Origin: JBEBVQ01 sp964636205
Lineage (GTDB): Bacteria; Bacteroidota; Bacteroidia; Chitinophagales; Chitinophagaceae
Length of the DNA: 64,000 bases
Reading direction: 5' to 3'
Assembly (NCBI GenBank): GCA_964636205.1
Contig: CAZWPF010000001.1
Location: 29,893-93,892, forward strand
Part shown: piece by piece, positions 1 to 7,560 of the stretch
How the letters are laid out: each line of letters starts with the position of its first letter
Position numbering within the stretch: the stretch's first letter is position 1
Program-made: the position numbers and the translations under genes
The notes under the pieces: generated by a model
Databases searched by the model: none
What the model saw: only the letters and a program-made list of their open reading frames with translations
What the model was told of the DNA's origin: nothing

Positions 1-250
1 CGCGAAACTCTCGAGGCGAAATTCCCAGATGATCAGCCGTGCGCTTAATGTCAGACCGTGTCCAGGTAGGAGTCATGGTTTTACAGCAGTTGGCACAGGT
101 TAAGCAGGAGACATCCTGCCAAACTTTACTGTTTTCTTCTGTTACTAATGTGTCCAGATCATCAGGTACTTTTTCGTCCAGTCTTTTCAGAAAAGTAATG
201 AGATTTTTTTTGTTGCGGACCAGTTTTCGTCTGAATTGTTGCAGATCCAT
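1..250 (-). CDS. YkgJ-family cysteine-cluster protein, N-terminal part (cut by window edge)
   Basis: Only the first ~83 residues are in the window, reading leftward from an ATG at 250. The visible part is a basic helical N-terminus followed by a cysteine cluster, CLTCANCCK. That CxxCxxCC pattern is the hallmark of the YkgJ / zinc- or iron-chelating domain family, whose members are thought to bind a metal and whose cellular role is mostly unknown. The rest of the cluster should lie beyond base 1. The upstream interval to the next gene (251-425) is AT-rich and divergent. Family assignment is fairly sure; function is not. Confidence 0.75.
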   Translation of the reverse strand, partial: MDLQQFRRKLVRNKKNLITFLKRLDEKVPDDLDTLVTEENSKVWQDVSCLTCANCCKTMTPTWTRSDIKRTADHLGISPREFR

Positions 251-425
251 ATGGGGTAAAGTTACAAAAGAAATGAGGTAATCATTTTAGCGATGCAATG
301 TGGAATGCATTATCGGGTAAGATAAGCAATTCAGCAGGTATATTAATAAAATGGCGCAGTAACACGTGAATTCCAACGAGTTTCGTAATGTTGCTGTCTA
401 TTAATAGGATTTAACCCCCATTTCT

Positions 426-1304
426 ATGAAGCATTCTTACCTTATTGTGCCGATCTCGGCTTTAATTGCTTTTTTGTCTTTCTCGGGAAGTTCGTCCGGA
501 CCAGCCGCCGATGGGCGTGGAGATAATACCGGACGGCGTAGTGCGGCATTAACTTGTGGTGCCACAGGTTGTCATGGCTCCGGTTCGCCCGATATTACGC
601 TCAATGCCAGCTTGATCGATAAGTCGACCGGCGAGCCTATTACAGGAGGTTATGTGCCCGGCAGAGCATATGAAGTGTTGATTGAAGCAACCAATGACCT
701 AAATACTTTCAACAGATTTGGGTTCCAGGCGGTAATGGTTAATTCAGGCAATGCGCAGGCAGGCGATTTTGTTTCTTCCACTTTATCCCCTGATTATCAA
801 ATTTCTACTTCCGCAGGTGTCAAAATCGTTGAGCATCGCCGCACGTTGGTGGCTGCCACCAAAGACGATATCAATATGAGCTTTGATTGGGAAGCACCAT
901 CTTCTGGTACAGGAGCAGTCACTCTTTGGGCTATAGTGAATATAGTTAATGGTAACAGAATGAGCGATGGTGCGGATCGATCCAATATGCCATTCTCAAT
1001 TACCTTCAACGAAGAAGTAACGAGCGCTGTTCAATCGATCGCGCATCGCGATGCCGAGCCCAGATTATTTCCTAATCCTGCTCATGGTTTGGTGCAACTG
1101 GATTTAGAGCAACCGCTTTCGGGCAGTTATTCGGTTGTGGTGTATCAGTTAACCGGTGCGGTAGTTCATAGGGAACAATGGATACCTCATGCCTCCGGTT
1201 CTTTGCGTATCAATACTTCAGGCTGGCAGAAAGGAATGTATTACATTCAACTGGCACATGAAGCCGGTGGTTATAAGTCGGTGCAGCTTTTGATGGTGAA
1301 TTAA
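426..1304 (+). CDS. Secreted choice-anchor/Reeler-like domain protein with T9SS C-terminal sorting domain
   Basis: A 292-residue exported protein. Residues 1-24 form a signal peptide. A cysteine pair with adjacent His, C44-G-A-T-G-C49-H50, opens a beta-rich domain (about 45-195) resembling the choice-anchor V / Reeler-like domains of Bacteroidota. The last ~80 residues (LFPNPAHG... to the end) match a type A T9SS sorting domain, which sends proteins across the outer membrane and is then removed or attached to the surface. The CX4CH spacing is wider than a c-type haem CXXCH, so haem attachment should not be assumed. It stands alone between two intergenic regions and is followed by a probable hairpin terminator. 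Confidence 0.8.
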   Translation: MKHSYLIVPISALIAFLSFSGSSSGPAADGRGDNTGRRSAALTCGATGCHGSGSPDITLNASLIDKSTGEPITGGYVPGRAYEVLIEATNDLNTFNRFGFQAVMVNSGNAQAGDFVSSTLSPDYQISTSAGVKIVEHRRTLVAATKDDINMSFDWEAPSSGTGAVTLWAIVNIVNGNRMSDGADRSNMPFSITFNEEVTSAVQSIAHRDAEPRLFPNPAHGLVQLDLEQPLSGSYSVVVYQLTGAVVHREQWIPHASGSLRINTSGWQKGMYYIQLAHEAGGYKSVQLLMVN

Positions 1305-1339
1305 ATTTGATTGTGAAAGTATAGTGCAAAATGTAACTT

Positions 1340-1365
1340 AGCCAGAAGAAATTCTGGCTTTGTTG
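1340..1365 (+). terminator. Probable intrinsic terminator after the T9SS-sorted protein
   Basis: An 8-bp perfect inverted repeat, AGCCAGAA (1340-1347) and TTCTGGCT (1352-1359), with a GAAA tetraloop is followed by a T-rich run (ttgttg). It lies 35 bases after the stop codon at 1304. Confidence 0.55.
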
Positions 1366-1491
1366 TAATCAATATGTTCGCACCGAATGGCTCCGGAATA
1401 GCAAATACAAATTGGATTTTGATAGGGGCGGGATGCTTCTCTGAAAATATTATTTTGCTGCATAACTGATGCGAAAAAGAAATTCACCATT

Positions 1492-4400
1492 ATGAATTCG
1501 AGGATAGATCGGAAAAAGTTTGACGAGCGCTACCAAAAGTTGAATGAGAATCAGCGGGAAGCTGTCAATATTACCTACGGACCTGCCATGGTGATTGCGG
1601 GACCCGGTACGGGTAAAACAGAGGTGTTGTCCATGAGAATCGCCAACCTATTGTTGAGTGAGATACAGGTGAATGCCAATGAAATTTTATGTCTCACTTT
1701 TACTGATGAGGCAACAGTCGCCATGCGGAGGAGGTTGCTCGAAATCATCGGCGAAGACGCGCACAGGATCCACATCTTTACCTTTCACGCTTTTTGCAAT
1801 CAGATCATTCAATATTTTCCTGAGTATTTCGGGATGCGGGATTTAAGTCCCATCACTGATTTGGAGCGAATGGACCTGGTATATCATTTAATAGACGAAC
1901 TGCCCGAGGGTCATTTACTGAGGCGTTTAAAGGGTAATATCTACTACGATGCCAAGTATTTGATTTCTTTATTTAACCTCATGAAATCTGAGGATTGGAG
2001 TCATGAATTGATATCGGAGCAAATTGATTCGTATTTGAATGATCTACCGAATAGGGAAGAGTTTCAATATAAGCGTGCCAATTCTAAGAAGGGTATTAAA
2101 GTAGGTGATCTGAAGGAGGAGGACATAAGAAAGGAGACGGAGAGAATGGAGCGGACAAGAGCCGCGGCGCAATTGTTTCCCGAATATCAGCGCCGAATGG
2201 AAGCCGCCGGTCGCTATGATTTTAGCGATATGATTTTGTGGGTGATCAAGGCGTTTAAGGAGCATTCGGATCTGCTAAGGATACAGCAAGAGCGTTTTCA
2301 GTTTATACTGGTAGATGAATTTCAGGATACCAGTGGTGCGCAGTATGAGATTTTGACCTTGCTGGCAGATTATTGGGAGGATCCCAATATATTTATTGTA
2401 GGTGACGATGATCAATCGGTGTTTGAATTTCAGGGAGCGCGAATAGAGAATATCGTAGATTTTTTTAACCGCTACAGTACGTCCATTCAACCGGTGGTTC
2501 TTAAAGAGAACTACCGTTCTACACAGGCGATTTTGGATAAGGCTACACAGTCGATCGAAAACAACCAAACCCGGTTGGTTAAGGTCTTGAAGCAGATTCT
2601 GCCAGAAGAATATAAGCTGGAGAAAGATTTGATTGCATCGCATCCGAGGTTCAAAACCGAGGACGCCGTGCAGCCTGTTGTAAGAGTTTGCTACAACGCC
2701 ATGCATGAGGAGGCATATGTTGTAGAGGAGATAGAAGCATTGCGTAAAAAGGGGGTCGACCTCAGCGATGTTGCGGTGTTGTACGCGCAACATCGACAAG
2801 CTTCTAACATCATCGCGCAGTTAGAGAAAAAAGGAATACCCTACTGGGTTAAAAGACCGGTAAACATTTTGGACATACCGTTTATTCAGCAGTTACTTCA
2901 ACTACTCCGATATATTGAGCAGGAACTGACTCGTCCGTTTAGCGGGGAGGCGCAGCTGTTTCGATTGATGCATGCTCCGTTTTTGGGGATATCTGCTCTG
3001 GATATCGCAAGTTTGAGCATCTACTTGCAAAGTAAGGAGCGCAAGCATGTTTATTGGAGGTATTTGCTTCAGGATGTGTTGTATCTGGAATCGATGGGGT
3101 TGTTATCGACACCCGCAATTCGAAAACTGGGAGCAAATATCGAACAGTGGATAAAAAATGCCGATTCACTTACCATGCCCATGCTGTTGGAGAAAATCGT
3201 TTACGATGGCGGATTACTTTCCTATATCATGCAGCGCGAAGATCAGATATGGGAGATGCAGGTGCTGCATAGTTTTTTTGAGTTTGTCAGAGAAGAATGC
3301 ATCAAGCGGCCGCGTATGAAGATCGGGGAGTTGTTAGAGATAGCCGAACAGATGGATCGGGAACAAATTCCGCTGGGTATTCAGAAAGTGGTAAAGCAAG
3401 ATAACGGAGTGCGGTTTTATACTGCTTTTGCGGCGAAGGGGCATGAGTTTGAACATGTGTTTTTGATCGGACTGAATAAGAATTTTTGGGAGGGGAAATC
3501 GGGTGGCCAGCGTGGATTTTCACTGCCTGATACACTGACCGGGAGTTCTTCGACGGAGACAGGGCAAAGCAATAGCGAAGAAGTAGCTCGACGTTTGTTT
3601 TATGTGGCGGTCACCAGGGCAAAGAAATATTTATACATGTCTTATGCTCAGATGGATAACAAGGATAAGGTTTTAGAGCCTTCCCAGTTTGTGGATGAGG
3701 TGAGTGCCGAGCATGAAAGGGAGCAGTTGGCTTTAACCGATAAAAATTTACTGCCCCATTTGGTAACTTCACTGGAGCCGGCTCCTAAAGTGCAAGTAAC
3801 ACTCGCGAAAAGAGAGCTGATTGACCGGCGACTTGAGAGTTTTGCGCTGAGTGTATCAGCCATGAATAAGTATTTGAATTGTCCGCTCTCTTTTTATTAC
3901 GAATATATACTGCGAGTACCGGCGGCAAAATCCGATGCCATGGCGTTTGGGACTGCAATACACTATGCGCTGGAACAATTGTTTAAAAAGATGCAAGCTC
4001 ATCATTTAAAGATGTTCCCACGGAAAGATGAATTGGTGAGTTGGTTTCAATATGCAATGAGGCGTGAGGAGAGTGCTTTTACAGAACAGCAGTATGAACG
4101 TCGCAGAGAGTTGGGTGTGCAGTTGCTGAGTGATTATTATAATGAGTATTTGGGGATGTTTAATAAGACTACCCTGACTGAATTAAATATATCTAATGTA
4201 GTTGTAGAAGGCGTGCCTATCAAAGGGAAATTGGATAAGCTGGAGTTTACAGGTAATGAATGTGTGGTAGTGGATTATAAAACCGGAGATCCCGACTTTT
4301 CCGGGCGCAAGCAATTGTACGGACCCTCCCCGGAGTCGCCGAATGGTGGTGACTATTGGCGGCAGATGGTATTTTATAAAATATTACTGGAAGTTTTCCC

Positions 4401-4680
4401 TCCGGCAAGGACTTGGAAAATGACTGCCGGAATGTTTGATTTCATTGAGAAAAACAAAAAAGGGGAATTTGTCAGATTTCTCGTGCCGATTGATGAAGAC
4501 AGTGTAAGGACGGTGAAGCAGCAGATAAAGGAAGTGTATGAGAAGATAATGGCACGCGAGTTTCATACCGGTTGTGGCGACAAGGATTGTTACTGGTGTA
4601 GTTTTGCTAATCAGTTTGAATTAAATCAACGCGCAGGAGAAACCCAGAATCACGAGGCCGATGCGGTAGTCGATTTTTAG
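1492..4680 (+). CDS. UvrD/Rep-type (SF1A) DNA helicase fused to a PD-(D/E)XK Fe-S nuclease
   Basis: A 1062-residue protein. The N-terminal two thirds is an SF1A helicase: Walker A GPGTGKT at about 37-43, Walker B/motif II DEFQDT near 275, GDDDQSVFEFQGA (motif III), and the C-terminal helicase motif VAVTRAKKYLY. The last third is a RecB/AddB-like nuclease: GTAIHYALEQ, VVDYKTG near 925, and four cysteines (C797, C1028, C1033, C1036) placed as in the Fe-S nuclease domains of AddB and AdnAB. It should unwind and degrade or process DNA, perhaps at breaks. No second AddAB-type subunit is adjacent. Its stop codon overlaps the stop of the convergent pterin dehydratase gene. Family certain; exact repair pathway inferred. 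Confidence 0.88.
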   Translation: MNSRIDRKKFDERYQKLNENQREAVNITYGPAMVIAGPGTGKTEVLSMRIANLLLSEIQVNANEILCLTFTDEATVAMRRRLLEIIGEDAHRIHIFTFHAFCNQIIQYFPEYFGMRDLSPITDLERMDLVYHLIDELPEGHLLRRLKGNIYYDAKYLISLFNLMKSEDWSHELISEQIDSYLNDLPNREEFQYKRANSKKGIKVGDLKEEDIRKETERMERTRAAAQLFPEYQRRMEAAGRYDFSDMILWVIKAFKEHSDLLRIQQERFQFILVDEFQDTSGAQYEILTLLADYWEDPNIFIVGDDDQSVFEFQGARIENIVDFFNRYSTSIQPVVLKENYRSTQAILDKATQSIENNQTRLVKVLKQILPEEYKLEKDLIASHPRFKTEDAVQPVVRVCYNAMHEEAYVVEEIEALRKKGVDLSDVAVLYAQHRQASNIIAQLEKKGIPYWVKRPVNILDIPFIQQLLQLLRYIEQELTRPFSGEAQLFRLMHAPFLGISALDIASLSIYLQSKERKHVYWRYLLQDVLYLESMGLLSTPAIRKLGANIEQWIKNADSLTMPMLLEKIVYDGGLLSYIMQREDQIWEMQVLHSFFEFVREECIKRPRMKIGELLEIAEQMDREQIPLGIQKVVKQDNGVRFYTAFAAKGHEFEHVFLIGLNKNFWEGKSGGQRGFSLPDTLTGSSSTETGQSNSEEVARRLFYVAVTRAKKYLYMSYAQMDNKDKVLEPSQFVDEVSAEHEREQLALTDKNLLPHLVTSLEPAPKVQVTLAKRELIDRRLESFALSVSAMNKYLNCPLSFYYEYILRVPAAKSDAMAFGTAIHYALEQLFKKMQAHHLKMFPRKDELVSWFQYAMRREESAFTEQQYERRRELGVQLLSDYYNEYLGMFNKTTLTELNISNVVVEGVPIKGKLDKLEFTGNECVVVDYKTGDPDFSGRKQLYGPSPESPNGGDYWRQMVFYKILLEVFPPARTWKMTAGMFDFIEKNKKGEFVRFLVPIDEDSVRTVKQQIKEVYEKIMAREFHTGCGDKDCYWCSFANQFELNQRAGETQNHEADAVVDF

Positions 4681-4913
4681 GTTACCGAGAGCTGATCGAT
4701 TGCTTTAGCAAGATGACGATCTTTTTCGGTTATTATCTTTCCGGCGCTATGTGTAGACAACCAAAGTTCCAGAATATTCCATTCTAACTTAATTGTTGGA
4801 TGGTGATTGAATTTTTCTGAGAGCATGGCTATTTGCGTCAGAAAGACAAAAGCAGTTGAGAAGTCCTGGAATTGAAATCTTCGATACATCTGGTTATCGA
4901 TTTCTTGCCACAT
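4677..4913 (-). CDS. 4a-hydroxytetrahydrobiopterin dehydratase (pterin carbinolamine dehydratase)
   Basis: A 78-residue protein matching the PCD/DCoH family nearly end to end: an N-terminal W...RRFQFQDFSTA stretch, the catalytic NHHP (around residues 37-40), and the late STHSAGKITEKD-like segment with TH and EKD. The enzyme dehydrates 4a-hydroxytetrahydropterin and so recycles the cofactor of aromatic amino-acid hydroxylases. It is shorter than the ~96-110 residue family norm but keeps all core motifs. It lies 23 bases after the glycosyltransferase gene on the same strand, so the two may share a transcript, although no functional link is apparent. Its stop overlaps the convergent helicase stop by 4 bases. 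Confidence 0.85.
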   Translation of the reverse strand: MWQEIDNQMYRRFQFQDFSTAFVFLTQIAMLSEKFNHHPTIKLEWNILELWLSTHSAGKIITEKDRHLAKAIDQLSVT

Positions 4914-4936
4914 GGTTTACATTTTTAAGAATGGTA

Positions 4937-6028
4937 TTATAATCGCGCCAACCAATTTTTAAGAATTGGTTGGTATTGTTGGAAAACTTCGATGGGAAAG
5001 TAGTTGGATGTATTGGATTTTGGCACTTGTTCAAATGCATTAACTAGAGAAATTTTGCGTTGATGGACATAAGTAAACAGACCTTGTTTCGCTAAGTATT
5101 TCGCTAGATATAGCTGTTCGGTTTGCCCCGGTGTTGGAATTAGAATCCCCTTTTTATTAAACGCTATTAAGTCCATAATAGTAGAATAGCCACTTCGTGA
5201 AACAACACAGGTGGCATTTTCCATTATCGGCTGCAGTTCCTGAGGTGTGAGTCGCTTATGCCAGCTGACATGCTCAGGGATATTGCGTGGTGGTGGTGCT
5301 TCATTTGATCCTTCCACGAATACAATCTTACCCTGAAACCGGAGTGTTTGTTTCCAAAGCATCTCAGACAGAATTGATCGTTGCGGTTCCGGACCAGACA
5401 ATAGAATAAGCAGATATTCATTTTTTGGACGTGATTCGACAGGCTGGTATGGAGATAGCAGGCCTATATACTTGGTGTTCACCGGCAGAACCGACGGGTG
5501 TCCAAGAGTACCTGAAAGGTTCTTAGTGTCGGCCACATCAGGTACCCAAACCTCGTCAAAATTTTTAAAAACCCGGTAATGAAGTCGCCTCAGGTATTGG
5601 TCGGCGATTTGTCCCATCCCTGTCTGCACTTGCAGTTGATGGGAAATGATAATAGATGGTATTTGAGGATGGTAGATACCATAACGGTTATCGGAGATAA
5701 TTCCGTCTACGGGTTCCTGCGCCATTTTTTGCCGGAGCCACGATTGCTCGGATTTGATTACCTGGATTAGTTTGGGAACCTGACTGATGATTGCGGGTAT
5801 CATGGTGCTACCTCTGCGACTATATTTTACGTTATAACCATCGAGTTGCCAGGTAGTAATATTGGGGAAAATTTTCCCTAAGAATAATTGTTGAGAATTA
5901 TTTCCGGCTACAATGACCTCGTGGCCTTGATCCGTCAGAAAACGAATCAGGGGGATGCACCTTGTGAGATGACCCATGCCCCAGTCGAGCGGTGCAATCA
6001 ATATTCGCTTAGGTTTAGCTGTTCCCAA
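4937..6028 (-). CDS. Glycosyltransferase, MurG/GT28-like
   Basis: A 363-residue GT-B-fold protein. The N-terminus (LIAPLDWGMGHLTRCIPLI) has the glycine-rich GxGH loop typical of MurG/GT28-type nucleotide-sugar transferases. The C-terminal half carries the donor-site segment VSRSGYSTIMDLIAF and GILIPTPGQTEQ, as in that family. The acceptor is unknown. The start is a TTG at 6028, placed 15 bases after a -7 box (TACTTTTG, minus strand, 6051-6044); no in-frame ATG is available upstream. It precedes the pterin dehydratase gene. Related proteins are widespread in Bacteroidota and often annotated only as 'glycosyltransferase'. Confidence 0.8.
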   Translation of the reverse strand: MGTAKPKRILIAPLDWGMGHLTRCIPLIRFLTDQGHEVIVAGNNSQQLFLGKIFPNITTWQLDGYNVKYSRRGSTMIPAIISQVPKLIQVIKSEQSWLRQKMAQEPVDGIISDNRYGIYHPQIPSIIISHQLQVQTGMGQIADQYLRRLHYRVFKNFDEVWVPDVADTKNLSGTLGHPSVLPVNTKYIGLLSPYQPVESRPKNEYLLILLSGPEPQRSILSEMLWKQTLRFQGKIVFVEGSNEAPPPRNIPEHVSWHKRLTPQELQPIMENATCVVSRSGYSTIMDLIAFNKKGILIPTPGQTEQLYLAKYLAKQGLFTYVHQRKISLVNAFEQVPKSNTSNYFPIEVFQQYQPILKNWLARL

Positions 6029-6043
6029 TAATTCTTATTTTTA

Positions 6044-6051
6044 CAAAAGTA
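6044..6051 (-). promoter_or_regulatory. -7 promoter box for the glycosyltransferase gene
   Basis: Minus-strand TACTTTTG matches the Bacteroidota consensus TAnnTTTG and lies 15 bases before the TTG start at 6028. No convincing -33 TTG element was identified. Confidence 0.5.
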
Positions 6052-6062
6052 ACGGTTTTGCT

Positions 6063-6209
6063 ATGGGCCAAAGAACACGACGTATTATTCAAATTTCAGT
6101 TATGTTATGTGCAATTGCAATTTTGGCACAAAGTTGTACTGTATTTAAGGATTGCGGTTGTAGTAATGATATAAATCGTACTTATAAGCCACCGCGAAAT
6201 TTACGTTAA
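6063..6209 (+). CDS. Small putative lipoprotein (48 aa)
   Basis: ATG at 6063 opens a 48-residue frame with a basic N-terminus (MGQRTRR), a hydrophobic stretch (about 9-22), and a Cys in a lipobox-like AQSC context at residue 24. A short Cys-rich tail (CTVFKDCGC) and polar residues follow. That is the plan of a small lipoprotein. It is divergent from the glycosyltransferase gene, with the two starts only 34 bases apart. No function can be assigned. The longer open frame beginning upstream uses the other gene's 5' region and is unlikely. Confidence 0.5.
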   Translation: MGQRTRRIIQISVMLCAIAILAQSCTVFKDCGCSNDINRTYKPPRNLR

Positions 6210-6219
6210 ATACTTTCTT

Positions 6220-6468
6220 ATGCTGAGTGGTCAAGATCAGAATAAAGTCTGGATGCAATATCTGAATGGAATTGTAGCCACAGATTTATATTCGGCGGTT
6301 TTTCTATCGTCTTGGCTGCGACATTCGATACTGACGCGAGAGTACACCAATTTTCTAGAGGTGGTGGATATTCAGAAATATCGGGTGATACGCAGAAATC
6401 CGGATGTGCTGATCGCAATTCGTAATCGATCATCCATTCCATTTGTATTTGTGATAGGGCGCAACTGA
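6220..6468 (+). CDS. Hypothetical protein (82 aa)
   Basis: An 82-residue frame beginning with ATG 10 bases after the small lipoprotein. It has mixed hydrophobic and charged composition, one moderately hydrophobic stretch (about 20-35) and no recognisable motif. A competing minus-strand frame of similar length covers the same bases, so coding is uncertain. It is listed because its spacing to the upstream gene suits an operon and the region is otherwise empty. Confidence 0.35.
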   Translation: MLSGQDQNKVWMQYLNGIVATDLYSAVFLSSWLRHSILTREYTNFLEVVDIQKYRVIRRNPDVLIAIRNRSSIPFVFVIGRN

Positions 6469-6499
6469 TCTATTACGGCCAGGCAGGTGAGCGAATGTA

Positions 6500-6540
6500 G
6501 CGAGCGCATTCATTTACGCTCGCAAGATAGGGTTATTTTT
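6500..6540 (+). terminator. Hairpin with downstream T-run, probable terminator
   Basis: GCGAGCG (6500-6506) and CGCTCGC (6517-6523) form a GC-rich stem. A T-rich run (gttattttttt) follows from about 6531. It separates the small hypothetical genes from the polysaccharide locus. The rest of 6469-6706 holds no gene. Confidence 0.5.
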
Positions 6541-6674
6541 TTCTAATATTATTTCAAGTTTCAAATCGACAATTCAGTCTGGGGATCAATCAAGAAGGTG
6601 ACATTTAGCTATAAAAGATCTGATAAAACCAATTGCGAAAGGTAAACATCAGAATTTTAAAAGAATAAAAAATT

Positions 6675-6682
6675 TACCTTTG
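6675..6682 (+). promoter_or_regulatory. -7 promoter box of the polysaccharide locus
   Basis: TACCTTTG matches TAnnTTTG and sits 24 bases before the ATG at 6707. It covers base 6680, where a longer open frame would begin, and so supports the ATG at 6707 as the true start. No clear -33 element at the usual spacing. Confidence 0.6.
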
Positions 6683-6706
6683 CTCATCCATTATCATTGG
6701 CGTCCT

Positions 6707-7537
6707 ATGGTTAGACAATTTCAACTATATTTTATTGTATCAGCAGTCGTTTTATTCATTGCTTCATGTAGTTCTCCTAAAAAGGTGATTTACTTTAAAG
6801 ACAATGTTGCAAATGATGATACTGTCGTTACATTACAATCCTTATCGCCAATTCCGGAAATAAGAATTCAGCCCGATGATATAATCTCGATAAATGTTAC
6901 CAGTATCAGTAGTATCAGCGAACAGAACCCCGATCCGGTAAATATATTTAATGAGGGTGGAACACGGTATCCTCTGACGCCTTTGGCCGGATCAGTGAGT
7001 GGTTCCGGGGTACATACCTCAGGTTATCTGGTAGATATGAACGGTGAGATTGATTTTCCGGTTTTGGGTAAAATAAAGTTGGCAGGTCTGACTATCCGAG
7101 AGACTAAGGAAGTGCTTAGCAAACGTTTACGTGATTATGTTAAGGAACCGGTAGTGGAGGCACGAATTATCAATTACAGAGTGACTATTTTGGGAGAGGT
7201 CGGTCGTCCCGGTCCGGTTATCGCTCCAAATCATAAACTTAATATTATCGAAGCAATTGCCGCTGCCGGCGAGATTCCCGTTACAGGCCGCAAGGATAAC
7301 GTATTGGTGATCCGTCAGAATGGGGGTCAGCGCGAGTTCGCGCGATTGAATTTGAATAGTAAAGATGTATTTAAGGATCCATATTTCAATCTGATGCAGA
7401 ACGATATCGTTTACGTGGAGCCCTCTCGGATCAGAAGACAAGAATCGAATGAATTCCTTCGGTTTTACCTTCCTGCAATTGCCAGTTTGTTGACAACCGC
7501 TTTGGGTGTTTACGGAATTGTTCAACTAACAAAATAA
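6707..7537 (+). CDS. Wza-like polysaccharide biosynthesis/export lipoprotein
   Basis: A 276-residue outer-membrane-type lipoprotein of the polysaccharide export (Wza/Poly_export) family. Residues 1-20 are a signal sequence ending in a lipobox (FIASC). The Poly_export domain follows (IQPDDIISINV), then two SLBB-like segments (GEIDFPVLGKIKLAGLTIRE and VTILGEVGRPGP...LNIIEAIAAAGEI). A hydrophobic C-terminal helix (about 250-272) corresponds to the Wza membrane-spanning segment. These proteins form the outer-membrane channel for capsule or exopolysaccharide. It is the first gene of the plus-strand locus and is followed after 23 bases by the tyrosine autokinase, its usual partner. Confidence 0.9.
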   Translation: MVRQFQLYFIVSAVVLFIASCSSPKKVIYFKDNVANDDTVVTLQSLSPIPEIRIQPDDIISINVTSISSISEQNPDPVNIFNEGGTRYPLTPLAGSVSGSGVHTSGYLVDMNGEIDFPVLGKIKLAGLTIRETKEVLSKRLRDYVKEPVVEARIINYRVTILGEVGRPGPVIAPNHKLNIIEAIAAAGEIPVTGRKDNVLVIRQNGGQREFARLNLNSKDVFKDPYFNLMQNDIVYVEPSRIRRQESNEFLRFYLPAIASLLTTALGVYGIVQLTK

Positions 7538-7560
7538 TTTTTCAGAAACGATAGTCAGGT

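Noticed and set aside
2275..2799. Long minus-strand frame inside the helicase gene
   Set aside because: It is an antisense shadow of a strongly conserved helicase with all motifs on the plus strand; no independent start signal.
6218..6442. Minus-strand frame opposite the 82-aa hypothetical gene
   Set aside because: Competing frame with no motif and no promoter; the plus-strand frame is preferred, with low confidence.
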